A stretch of 9,296 nt of DNA from Methanobacterium petrolearium (GTDB lineage: Archaea > Methanobacteriota > Methanobacteria > Methanobacteriales > Methanobacteriaceae): assembly GCF_017873625.1 (NCBI RefSeq), contig NZ_JAGGKL010000022.1:1-9296 (forward strand), in the 5' to 3' direction. Below, one piece after another: positions 1 through 6,887 of this stretch; the stretch's first letter is position 1; each line of letters opens with the position of its first letter. The translations under genes and the position numbers were made by a program. A model generated the notes under the pieces. The model did not search any database. It saw nothing but the letters and a program-made list of their open reading frames with translations, and had not been told where the DNA came from.

Positions 1-118
1 CAAGACGTTTGGCGATCTTTCTATAAGACATTCTACCATCTTCGTTAAACAAACTAATGATTTTACGATCTATATCATCAATTTCCACTGTATCTATCTT
101 TTTTTCATTTTCTTTCAT
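1..118 (-). CDS. Lrp/AsnC-family transcriptional regulator, N-terminal part (cut by window edge)
   Basis: The reverse strand encodes MKENEKKIDTVEIDDIDRKI and continues with ISLFNEDGRMSYRKIAKRL, running off the window edge. The D-x-x-D-R-K-I-x-x-x-L opening followed by a helix-turn-helix is the classic start of the Lrp/AsnC (feast/famine) regulators, which bind palindromic DNA as dimers or octamers and usually sense amino acids through a C-terminal RAM domain that lies outside this window. I place the start at 118 because GGTGA precedes it at normal spacing. An in-frame ATG at 130 would itself overlap the region just upstream of that GGTGA and has no ribosome binding site of its own. The family call is firm; the ligand cannot be told. 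Proximity to glutamate synthase genes makes a link to nitrogen or amino-acid metabolism possible, but this is inference. Confidence 0.85.
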   Translation of the reverse strand, partial: MKENEKKIDTVEIDDIDRKIISLFNEDGRMSYRKIAKRL

Positions 119-132
119 CTTACTCACCATTT

Positions 133-151
133 ATATAAACATTGTTTATAT
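133..151. promoter_or_regulatory. 19-bp perfect palindrome, probable autoregulatory operator of the Lrp-like gene
   Basis: ATATAAACA-T-TGTTTATAT is a perfect inverted repeat with 9-bp arms and a single central base, ending 15 bp before the ATG at 118. Lrp/AsnC proteins typically bind such AT-rich dyads in their own promoters. A TATA-like TTTTTAAATAA on the minus strand (about 183-193) would place transcription start near 160 and the palindrome in the early transcribed region. If the palindrome itself holds the TATA box, binding would block TBP. Either arrangement fits autorepression. Confidence 0.5.
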
Positions 152-212
152 TTTATGGATATGATTACTGATTTATTATACATTATTTAAAAATCGTTGG
201 AAATAATTTAAA

Positions 213-230
213 TACAAGTTTGTACAAGTT
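213..230. promoter_or_regulatory. Direct repeat in the divergent spacer (TACAAGTT x2, 10-bp period)
   Basis: TACAAGTT-TG-TACAAGTT repeats with one helical turn between copies, just upstream of the ribosome binding site (AGGTGAT, 237-243) of the 73-aa gene. The overlap of the two copies also contains the palindrome TTGTACAA. TATA-like sequences lie at about 186-193 (TTTAAAAA) and 205-214 (AATTTAAATA) and could drive the plus-strand gene. A regulatory role is inference; the repeat itself is plain. Confidence 0.3.
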
Positions 231-246
231 ATTATTAGGTGATCAA

Positions 247-468
247 ATGGGTTTGTTAAGTGAAGAGACCATAAAAATGAGGTATATTGAACTGGTAAAG
301 AAGGGTATGATTGATGATAAGGAATGTCGGTCGTACACCACGAAGATAGATTTTGAACCATGCATGATAAAGAAAGTTCAGAAATTTGAAGATTATTTTG
401 TTCCAGGAACTGTGCTTTTGAGTGATAAAGCCAGTTATAAACTACGCATTGAATATCCAATGGAGTGA
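247..468 (+). CDS. Small protein of unknown function (73 aa)
   Basis: I do not recognise this family. The start at ATG 247 (MGLLSEETIKMRYIELVKKG) is preferred over the ATG nine codons upstream because AGGTGAT at 237-243 is a good Shine-Dalgarno match. The product is soluble and charged: an amphipathic, probably helical N-terminal half (residues 5-25), then a middle part with two cysteines (C27, C39) and a C-terminal stretch likely to form beta strands. It has no signal peptide or membrane segment. It is divergent from the Lrp-like gene with about 128 bp between starts and shares that spacer. The clear ribosome binding site and the balanced composition argue for a real gene, but its small size keeps confidence moderate. 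Confidence 0.6.
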   Translation: MGLLSEETIKMRYIELVKKGMIDDKECRSYTTKIDFEPCMIKKVQKFEDYFVPGTVLLSDKASYKLRIEYPME

Positions 469-499
469 AAGTCCAGTTGTCATTTTTAAGGTGGTCATT

Positions 500-574
500 T
501 TGAATCAAGGATCTCATGGACATAGTAACCTCGTGAAACAGGTGAGAAATACCACAGTCATATGGAGGATATAA
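500..574 (+). CDS. Possible 24-aa small protein (TTG start)
   Basis: A TTG at 500 follows AAGGTGGT (488-495) at plausible spacing and opens a 24-codon frame beginning MNQGSHGHSNLVKQVRNTTV and ending in TAA at 572-574, immediately before a T-rich terminator. It lies 31 bp after the stop of the 73-aa gene, so the two could share a transcript. Support is only the ribosome binding site and the position. The length is within what chance would give, so this is a candidate, not a firm gene. Confidence 0.2.
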   Translation: MNQGSHGHSNLVKQVRNTTVIWRI

Positions 575-577
575 CCC

Positions 578-640
578 TTATTTTTATTATTATTTAAATC
601 ATTATTTTATATTTTTTCCTATTTTTTTTAAAATTTTCTG
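578..640 (+). terminator. T-rich archaeal-type terminator region
   Basis: Several runs of T in close succession (581-585, 603-607, 612-617 and 622-629) follow the small plus-strand ORFs. Archaeal transcription commonly ends at such oligo-T tracts without a hairpin, and no clear stem is seen here. From here to 742 I see no gene on either strand; the minus-strand regulator ends at 743. Confidence 0.45.
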
Positions 641-742
641 TATCAATGTTCAGCAAAAATGATTTTTTCATAATCCCATATGGTCATTTATTACTAGACA
701 TCTAATTGTGGAGATTTTTTTACAATCAACTTGGAGGTCTTT

Positions 743-1291
743 TCATAACATTGCCAGTGTCCCTGCATCAGTGATACTGTATTTTTCCATGGAATTGGAT
801 CTTTTAACCAGCCCCATGTCAATAAGTCCGTTAAGATGTTTGTAAACCATTGCTCTGGATATTTCAACTTTTTTCCCAATTTCAACTGCATTCAAATCGT
901 TGTGTGTTAATATTTCCAATATTTTTAGTTTGGTTCCGGAAATTTTTAGTTGTAATGGTGGTAATCTAACCACTTTCTCTCCAAAACAGGTGAAAATTCC
1001 GTTAACTCCTTCGCGGTTGGCTGCAAAATTTAAAAGAGGACCAATACCACCTGCACCATAAGCAACATAAACATCGCCATGAATTTTAGCCCCTCTAATA
1101 ATGTCTAAAATCCGATTTAAAGCATCTTGAGGATCTTCAGTATCTATCCTGATTTCACCTCCTTTTAACAGAGCATCTAACTCGGTTTTTCGGTGTTTCC
1201 CATAGTGCAAGCTAATTAAGCCTTCTGGTTGAGTTTTCATAGAGACGTTGAACAGGCATTGCCCTCTTAAATTGGTGATTAAGGTTTTCAT
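743..1291 (-). CDS. Winged-helix regulator with CARF/Csa3-like N-terminal sensor domain
   Basis: The C-terminal part (about residues 119-178) is a winged helix of the ArsR/MarR type: KLKILEIL, then EIGKKVEISRAMVYKHLNGL as the helix-turn-helix, then GLVKR and a wing ending in YSITDAG. The N-terminal 110 residues begin MKTLIT and contain DVYVAYGAGGIGPLLNFAAN (73-92) followed by EKVVRLPPLQL (105-115). This order (beta strand, glycine-rich turn, helix, strand, then a Leu-Pro motif leading into the winged helix) resembles Csa3-type CARF regulators and the related archaeal regulators that bind small ligands or cyclic oligonucleotides. The region is shorter than usual for CARF, so ligand binding is inference. 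The gene is divergent from the glutamate synthase operon and may control it or itself. The start at 1291 has only a weak Shine-Dalgarno (GATGATC). No CRISPR array or cas gene is in the window. Confidence 0.7.
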   Translation of the reverse strand: MKTLITNLRGQCLFNVSMKTQPEGLISLHYGKHRKTELDALLKGGEIRIDTEDPQDALNRILDIIRGAKIHGDVYVAYGAGGIGPLLNFAANREGVNGIFTCFGEKVVRLPPLQLKISGTKLKILEILTHNDLNAVEIGKKVEISRAMVYKHLNGLIDMGLVKRSNSMEKYSITDAGTLAML

Positions 1292-1347
1292 GAGATCATC
1301 TTCTAAGTGATGTTTTATTCATACCCTACACAATGATGTCTCATTTT

Positions 1348-1397
1348 AGTATATAATTGTATACTCTGAAAGTTGCATGAAAAGTAAAGTATATACC
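1348..1397. promoter_or_regulatory. Back-to-back divergent promoters with palindromic AGTATA elements
   Basis: AGTATATAATTGTATACT (1348-1365) is an 18-bp inverted repeat with a single mismatched pair, and overlaps the likely TATA box of the minus-strand regulator (start predicted near 1327). A second AGTATATACC (1388-1397), holding the 8-bp palindrome GTATATAC, is the likely TATA box of the plus-strand glutamate synthase operon and predicts a transcript start near 1418. The centres are 36 bp apart. Since TATA boxes are partly symmetrical by nature, the longer 18-bp dyad is the better operator candidate. Confidence 0.5.
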
Positions 1398-1435
1398 TTA
1401 TCCTGATTTATTACCCTTAGAGATTTCAAATATTC

Positions 1436-1500
1436 ATGGGGGAATTAGAACGAGTACATCACAAGCCACCATAAAAGCAGAAAACTATACAACACGACAG
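1436..1500 (+). other. Probable displaced N-terminus of the GXGXG gene (open frame without a usable start)
   Basis: The frame of the downstream gene is open back to a TGA at 1378-1380 but holds no ATG, GTG or TTG between there and 1501. Its last part reads ATIKAENYTTRQLNLEIKKA across the TTG (L at 1501), which matches the usual opening of this family (I-x-A-x-x-x-T-x-R-x-L-N-x-x-I). An ATG at 1436 lies in another frame and runs into TAA at 1472. One extra G in the GGGGG run at 1438-1442 would join that ATG to the open frame; one extra G near 1465 would do so too. A start at 1436 also lies about 18 bases from the predicted transcript start. Confidence 0.5.
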
Positions 1501-2132
<632 letters not shown>

Positions 2133-2136
<4 letters not shown>

Positions 2137-3995
2137 AACAAATCCTATTAACTGACCCGGAAAAGTGTGACGGGTGCAACGAATGTATTGAAGCCTGTGC
2201 TGCAGTAAACAAGGAAAGCAGCATCTTCCTGCATAAAATGACAGAGGGTTACCAGACCATTGTCTGCCAGCAATGCATCAACCCCTCATGTATGAGGGGA
2301 TGCTTTAGAGATGCCATTTACCGTGAAGGTGATGTGGTAAAGATCAACAATGACCGTTGTGTGGGTTGCCGCCTGTGCATGCTCATGTGTCCCATTGGAA
2401 GCATCACCTACGTTGATGATAGGATGCTCAAATGTGAGCAACAGTGTCTGGAGTCTGGTGAAGACCAACCAGCCTGTGTGAAAGCCTGCACGGAAGGTTG
2501 CTTAAGTGTGGTGGATGTTAAAGAATTCGCCACCGGTCTGCAGCAGAGCTTTGAAATGGATAACTCCATGGGAACCAATACCCCTCGAAATTTATCTCCC
2601 TCAGGAGACCTTGCAGTTTCAACTGAAGGCCTTTGTGTCTTCTGTGGAACGTGTGAAATTGTATGCCCCACCAACGCCATCAAAATTGTGGATGACCATG
2701 CAGAAATTGATAAAAGTCGCTGTATAATGTGTGGTTCGTGTACAGCAGCATGTCCGGTGTTGATACCTACTGGGGCAGGAAGTATATGGGATCCTAGAAC
2801 CATCGCTAACATACGTTTCACCTCCAAAGAAGGTAAATATGTGCTGCGTGGTTTCGGTACCGAAAGAAAACTCCCCAAACTGGATGATATCATAATATTA
2901 CCTGGACAGGCTTCTGTTTCCCCAGTTGATAAATACAGGGAGGCCTGCAATACCAAGGTTGTTCTGGGAACCCGTTATGCTGAAAACCCCCTGGAACTTG
3001 AAACACCAGTCCTCATTGCAGGTATGTCCTTTGGAGCACTCTCCGAGGAATGTAAACTGGCCATGGCCAAAGGAACCTCTCTGGTAGGTTCATGCGCCAA
3101 CACCGGTGAAGGAGGAATGCTCCCCAAAGAACGAGAATACGCAGACAAACTCATGGTACAATACTCTTCAGGACGTTTCGGAGTTTCCGCCGACTACCTC
3201 AATGTGGGAGATGCCATCGAAGTTAAAATTGGACAGGGAGCCAAACCAGGAATGGGAGGACACCTCTTAGCCGAGAAGGTAAGCCCTAAAGTAGCCGAAA
3301 TCAGGGGAATACCCCTGGGAACTGATGCTTTAAGTCCAGCACGCTTCCTGGATGCCACCCGACCCGGGGATCTGGCCAAACATATAGAACTCATCCGAGA
3401 AGTCACTGACTGGCAGGTGCCCATTGTGGTTAAATTAGGGCCGGGAAGAGTAAAAGATGATGTTCAACTGGTTGCAGAAGCCGGTGCAGATATAATATCT
3501 GTAGATGGTATGGAAGGGGGTACTGGGGCAGCACCAGAAGTAGTTATTGAACATACTGGAATTCCCACCCTGGCAGCACTTATGGAAGCAGTAAACGGCC
3601 TGAAAGAGATAGGTATGAAGGACACTGTGGATCTCATTATCACCGGAGGAATAAGAAGCGGAGCCGACGTGGCCAAAACAATGGCCCTGGGTGCGGATGC
3701 AGCTTACATTGGAACTGGGGCCATGATCGCCATGGGATGCCGTGCTTGCCGTATGTGTTACACTGGAAAATGCCCAGTAGGAGTTGCTACTCAGGATCCC
3801 CTACTACGTGAACGTCTGGATGTGGAAGTGGCTGCCATGCGAGTGGCTAACTATATAAAATCCATGACTGAGGAGACTAAGATGCTGGCACAACTGGCAG
3901 GTCACGATGACATCCGTAAATTCTCACCCGACGACTTGCGAGCTTTAAACAGTGATACTGCCAAGATAACCGGGGTGAAATTGACAGGACTTTAA
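2133..3995 (+). CDS. Polyferredoxin fused to the FMN domain of glutamate synthase (GltB2-like)
   Basis: The product has 620 aa. Residues 1-125 form an HycB/DmsB-like ferredoxin with four cysteine sets: C12/15/18/22, C45/48/53/57, C76/79/82/86 and C101/105/115/119 (the last with x3 and x9 spacing). After a linker (about 135-163) a second ferredoxin has C168/171/174/178 and C197/200/203/207. From about 260 to 600 follows the synthase TIM barrel with GMSFGALSEE, NTGEGG, VDGMEGGTGAAPEV and ITGGIRSGADVAKTMALGA (FMN phosphate site), and a cysteine cluster C536/539/542/547 (GCRACRMCYTGKCPVG) that binds the 3Fe-4S centre. It would reduce 2-oxoglutarate plus ammonia to glutamate with electrons relayed through the clusters, probably from ferredoxin. 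AAGGAGG lies before the start, within the preceding gene. The usual archaeal subunit has only two ferredoxin motifs, so the extra N-terminal module is notable. No glutaminase subunit is adjacent. Confidence 0.9.
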
Positions 3996-4014
3996 ATCTA
4001 TAAAATTAGAACTT

Positions 4015-4061
4015 ATTTTCAACCCTATTTTTTAATTTCATTTTCAATTTATTTTCAATTC
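4015..4061 (+). terminator. T-rich terminator with three ATTTTCAAYYY repeats
   Basis: Downstream of the synthase operon the sequence ATTTTCAACCC (4015), ATTTTCAATTT (4040) and ATTTTCAATTC (4051) repeats, the last two in tandem, together with a run of six T at 4028-4033. Such oligo-T clusters end transcription in archaea. No stem is evident on the plus strand. Confidence 0.4.
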
Positions 4062-4127
4062 AATATGAGTTTGATGGCGGAATTAATGTTTAAATAAATA
4101 ATTTTTAAAAAATAATAATGAAAAATA

Positions 4128-4150
4128 AAAAAAGGGGAGTATCCTTTTTT
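4128..4150 (-). terminator. Hairpin terminator of the last DUF4013 gene
   Basis: AAAAAAGG (4128-4135) and CCTTTTTT (4143-4150) pair across a 7-base loop. The hairpin overlaps the stop codon at 4149-4151 and is followed on the minus strand by further T-rich sequence. It also faces the convergent synthase operon. Confidence 0.5.
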
Positions 4151-4844
4151 ATACAGGGGTTTCAGCTAATGCATCGGCAAATAACATTGCTATAGCACGG
4201 GATCCGAACATGTAGATATAGGACATTGCCAGTGGCATGGTAATGAACACACCAACAAAGAGTAGTAACAGCCCTATGAACATGGCTAAAATGCTTATTA
4301 CAGCACCAATTATTGCAATGGTTATGTAAACGATTAGGTATTTTCCCCAACCAATTGTGGCTATGTAGTTTAGGATATCACTAAAGTGGAATGCTGCTCC
4401 AATGTCACCATCATAGTAGGCCATGTTGGCTATTGCAATGATCTCTATTAAGCCCACAATAAGTGCTACTATTAATAATACTGCGTAGGAAGCTATCATT
4501 CCCCCGATCATTGCAGTTGCATCTGCACCAACGTAGTAAGTTGTGGCTGCAGGTGATACCACACCAATAATAGCACCAATAATCGCTGCAATTATCCATA
4601 TAGGGATAGCGTACACAATTCCCACAATCAATACTTTTAAACCATCAATGAACATGTCTCCCACTTCATCAAAGTCAGGCAGTTCATTTAAACCAGCCAA
4701 TGTTGCTTTAATGATCCGGAGGATGTAACCAAGTCCAATGAAGTTCACAATTGGTATCAAAAGAATTACTGCTAAAATGATTATTTTTGTCCAGTCAGAT
4801 GATGGGTACTTTACAGAGTCGGATATGATTTCTCCAATTTCCAT
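4149..4844 (-). CDS. DUF4013 multi-pass membrane protein (paralogue 1 of 3)
   Basis: The 231-aa product has the two hallmarks of DUF4013: NELPDFDEVGDMFIDGLK (53-70) and IANMAYYDGDIGAAFHF followed by IGWGKY in the second half. About five or six hydrophobic segments are seen: roughly residues 20-44, 72-95, 110-145, 165-190 and 190-220. DUF4013 proteins are archaeal integral membrane proteins of unknown function. The start at 4844 has a strong GGAGGTGA. This copy diverges most: it has V where the other two have W after LPDFDE (V61 versus W64), a shorter first loop and an Ala/Thr-rich central stretch. With the two upstream copies it forms a tandem set of equal length, best explained by local duplication. 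Terminators and a promoter upstream suggest its own transcript. Confidence 0.88.
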   Translation of the reverse strand: MEIGEIISDSVKYPSSDWTKIIILAVILLIPIVNFIGLGYILRIIKATLAGLNELPDFDEVGDMFIDGLKVLIVGIVYAIPIWIIAAIIGAIIGVVSPAATTYYVGADATAMIGGMIASYAVLLIVALIVGLIEIIAIANMAYYDGDIGAAFHFSDILNYIATIGWGKYLIVYITIAIIGAVISILAMFIGLLLLFVGVFITMPLAMSYIYMFGSRAIAMLFADALAETPV

Positions 4845-4890
4845 TTTTTTTCACCTCCATATAAAATGATTAATGATTTTTTGCAGTTCC

Positions 4891-4926
4891 TTTTATAAAA
4901 AAGTTGTATCTTATTGCAATGAGATA
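4891..4926 (-). promoter_or_regulatory. Promoter of DUF4013 copy 1 with 20-bp near-perfect palindrome
   Basis: TTTTATAAAA (4891-4900) is a likely TATA box, predicting a start near 4870. Just upstream of it lies TATCTTATTGCAATGAGATA (4907-4926), a palindrome with 9 of 10 pairs matching around ATTGCAAT. The position directly behind the TFB recognition site is typical of archaeal regulator binding sites. Confidence 0.45.
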
Positions 4927-5000
4927 AAATAAAATGAAAATTCACTATTATTCATAGTTAGTAGAAGTATTAAATTAGAAACAAAAGAAAAAAAGGAAAA

Positions 5001-5020
5001 GGAAAAAAAGGATTTTTTCC
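5001..5020 (-). terminator. Hairpin terminator of DUF4013 copy 2
   Basis: GGAAAAAA (5001-5008) and TTTTTTCC (5013-5020) pair across a 4-base loop, a few bases after the stop codon at 5026. On the minus strand the stem is followed by a pyrimidine-rich run with several T tracts (from 5000 down to about 4985). Confidence 0.55.
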
Positions 5021-5025
5021 ATTTT

Positions 5026-5721
5026 TTATTCTACAACTCCCACATCAACGCTGGATCCATAGAGCAAAGCCAGAGATCTGGCAGAAAACATGTACAGGTA
5101 TGGATAAACCACTAAAAGTGCAATGATTGTTCCAAGGAATGGAATAAAACCCAGAATACTGGCAATTATTCCTCCAATAAATCCAACTATAATCATTACG
5201 ATGTACCATACTATGTATTTTCCCCAACCAATCATACTTATTTGTTCCAAGATTTCGCTGAATCGGAAGGCTGCTCCGAGTTCACCATTATTCAAAGCCA
5301 TATTTGCAATAGCAATGGTTGCTATCAATCCGAGGATGATGGCCAGGATAATTCCAATAATGGCAGTTCCACCCATGAGTCCTAGGAATGCGGTGGTATC
5401 AGTAACAGTTCCTACTGTGTATAGGGAAGCAAATGAAGCCCATACACCGATTAATATAATGATCGCTGGTATCAGGAAATATACAAACTGTACAATAAAT
5501 AGTTTTAAACCGTCTATGAACATTTCACCCCACTCATCAAAGTCAGGGAGTTCATCAAAACCAGCAATGGAACCTTTTAAAATTCGGAAGAAGTATCCCA
5601 TTACTAAGAATGCTGGAATAATAAGAAAACTTATCAGGAATAAGATTCCAAGTATCAATAATTTTTTCCAGTCTTGTGACGGATAACTAAGGGAATTCGA
5701 TATAATTTCTCCAATTTCCAT
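5026..5721 (-). CDS. DUF4013 multi-pass membrane protein (paralogue 2 of 3)
   Basis: This is a second 231-aa DUF4013 protein, starting MEIGEIISNSLSYPSQDWKK like its neighbours. It carries ELPDFDEWGEMFIDGLK (57-73), then ANMALNNGELGAAFRF and IGWGKYIVWY. Hydrophobic segments lie at about 20-45, 72-97, 112-143, 168-190 and 192-215, ending in VYPYLYMFSARSLALLYG. The function of the family is unknown. It is closer to the next copy (5858-6553) than to the previous one: both share MGYxFRxLKxSIAG, the Trp after LPDFDE and a VWAS segment. The start has an excellent AGGAGGTAA. A hairpin precedes it and another follows it, so it may be a single-gene transcript. Confidence 0.9.
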   Translation of the reverse strand: MEIGEIISNSLSYPSQDWKKLLILGILFLISFLIIPAFLVMGYFFRILKGSIAGFDELPDFDEWGEMFIDGLKLFIVQFVYFLIPAIIILIGVWASFASLYTVGTVTDTTAFLGLMGGTAIIGIILAIILGLIATIAIANMALNNGELGAAFRFSEILEQISMIGWGKYIVWYIVMIIVGFIGGIIASILGFIPFLGTIIALLVVYPYLYMFSARSLALLYGSSVDVGVVE

Positions 5722-5768
5722 ATTATTACCTCCTTTTTGGGTGAGTTATTTTTTGTTTTTTTTATTAT

Positions 5769-5790
5769 AAAAAGGTAATGCTCCTTTTTT
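5769..5790 (-). terminator. Hairpin terminator between DUF4013 copies 3 and 2
   Basis: AAAAAGG (5769-5775) pairs with CCTTTTT (5783-5789) across a 7-base loop, about 68 bases after the stop of copy 3. On the minus strand the stem leads into CCTTTTTATAATAAAAA. This stretch may also hold a TATA box for copy 2 (another candidate is ACATATAC at about 5795-5802), so termination and initiation signals appear to overlap. Confidence 0.4.
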
Positions 5791-5857
5791 CCCAGTATAT
5801 GTAATAAAAATCCTAAAAAGTGAATAATTTTGAAAATTTTAATAAAAATCTTGATTT

Positions 5858-6553
5858 TCATTGTTTTTCAAAACCAGAAACAAACAAAAGTCCCAAAGCT
5901 CTGGCGTACAAGAGATAAAGGTAAGGATAAATGATTAAAATTATCAAAATCCAGCCTAAAATGGGTATAAAGAACAAAATACTTGCTACAAATCCAATGC
6001 CCAGGCCTATGATCATCATCATCACGTACCAGATAATCAGATCCACCCAGCCAATGGCTGCTATCCTATCAGTTATTTCATGGAAACGGAAGGCTGCCCT
6101 AATTTCTCCATTGTAGTAAGCCATATTAGCAAGGGCAATGGTGAAAAAAACTCCAAAAATAACTGACACAATCACTCCTAAGAAAAATAGTCCTCCCATC
6201 AAACTGAATACAGTGGTGGGAACAGTTACATCTCCTACACTCTGAAGGGCTAAGAGTGAACCAATGGAAGCCCAAACACTGAGAAATAGGATGACCGCTG
6301 GAACTATGAAATAGGCCAGTTGCACCACAAAAACTTTAAAACCATCAACGAACATTTCTCCCCACTCATCAAAATCAGGAAGATCATCAACTCCTGCAAT
6401 GGACCATTTCAAGGCCCTGAACAGATAACCCATGGTTAAAAAGCCTGGAACGATCAAAAAACTGAGTAGAGATAACATTCCCAAAATAATTACTTTTTTC
6501 CAATCTTTTGATGGGTATTTAGCTGCATCAGAAGTTAAATAGCCTATGTCCAT
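5858..6553 (-). CDS. DUF4013 multi-pass membrane protein (paralogue 3 of 3)
   Basis: This is a third DUF4013 protein, starting MDIGYLTSDAAKYPSKDWKK. It contains DDLPDFDEWGEMFVDGFK (56-73), ANMAYYNGEIRAAFRF and a hydrophobic C-terminal half ending in IYPYLYLLYARALGLLF. About five or six membrane segments are predicted by eye. I start it at 6553, not at the ATG six codons upstream (6571), because GAGGCGA lies just before 6553 and because this start aligns with those of the two paralogues and gives exactly their length, 231 aa. It is the first transcribed of the three and has the clearest promoter. Family function is unknown; the conserved acidic LPDFDEWGEMF motif between segments 1 and 2 is the most likely functional site. 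Confidence 0.9.
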   Translation of the reverse strand: MDIGYLTSDAAKYPSKDWKKVIILGMLSLLSFLIVPGFLTMGYLFRALKWSIAGVDDLPDFDEWGEMFVDGFKVFVVQLAYFIVPAVILFLSVWASIGSLLALQSVGDVTVPTTVFSLMGGLFFLGVIVSVIFGVFFTIALANMAYYNGEIRAAFRFHEITDRIAAIGWVDLIIWYVMMMIIGLGIGFVASILFFIPILGWILIILIIYPYLYLLYARALGLLFVSGFEKQ

Positions 6554-6621
6554 ATAATTCGCCTCTTTCACATGATTCTGGAAAATGTAACCTTTAACTA
6601 TTTAATTCTATTTTTTTGTCA

Positions 6622-6664
6622 TCAATATATTTAATTTGATTGTAATAAGGAGTTTAATTGTAAT
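6622..6664 (-). promoter_or_regulatory. Promoter of DUF4013 copy 3 with TTTRATTGTAAT direct repeats
   Basis: On the minus strand a TATA-like TAAATATATT (6624-6633) predicts a start near 6603. Directly behind it are two copies of a 12-bp element, TTTGATTGTAAT (6635-6646) and TTTAATTGTAAT (6653-6664), 18 bp apart. TTTGATT at 6635-6641 and AATCAAA at 6662-6668 also form an inverted pair. This looks like a regulator site next to the TFB element. Confidence 0.4.
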
Positions 6665-6877
6665 CAAAGATTTATGTAAACTAATGGTTGTGGTAATGCT
6701 TTAAGTAACCTAAAAAACTGTTATCTTCATTATTTTTAAGTGTTAAGAAAAATTCATCACCACAGTTTATAAGATTAGGCTGATGGTTATAATTTCCAAT
6801 ATCTTCCCTTAAAACCTATTTTTCCACATAATTTTCCATTTAATCATGAGAAAACACAAATATTTAAAACTAATAAC

Positions 6878-6887
6878 AATATATAAG
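6878..6887 (+). promoter_or_regulatory. TATA box of the exported-protein gene
   Basis: AATATATAAG lies 70-80 bases before the ATG and predicts a transcript start near 6910, leaving a leader of about 45 bases. Another TATA-like stretch (AAATATTTAAAA, 6859 onward) is close by, so the exact box is uncertain. Confidence 0.4.

Noticed and set aside
2408..2956. Minus-strand 182-aa frame inside the synthase gene
   Set aside because: It lies antisense to the ferredoxin region with clear cysteine motifs on the plus strand, and no family features are seen.
5123..5686. Plus-strand 187-aa frame opposite DUF4013 copy 2
   Set aside because: It is the antisense shadow of a well-supported membrane protein gene, and its composition (many Pro, Ile, Met) mirrors the complementary codons.
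5655..5861. Minus-strand 68-aa frame across the spacer between DUF4013 copies 3 and 2
   Set aside because: It is Lys/Ile/Phe-rich, as expected from AT-rich spacer, has no ribosome binding site, and overlaps the start of the real copy 2, which has a strong AGGAGGT.
6554..6571. Six extra N-terminal residues of DUF4013 copy 3 (start at 6571)
   Set aside because: The GAGGCGA before 6553 and the alignment with both paralogues support the shorter form.
6689..6764. Possible structured RNA from the TGTGGTAATG/CATCACCACA pairing
   Set aside because: A single 10-bp stem with one mismatch and a 56-base loop in AT-rich sequence is weak evidence; no promoter or terminator frames it.
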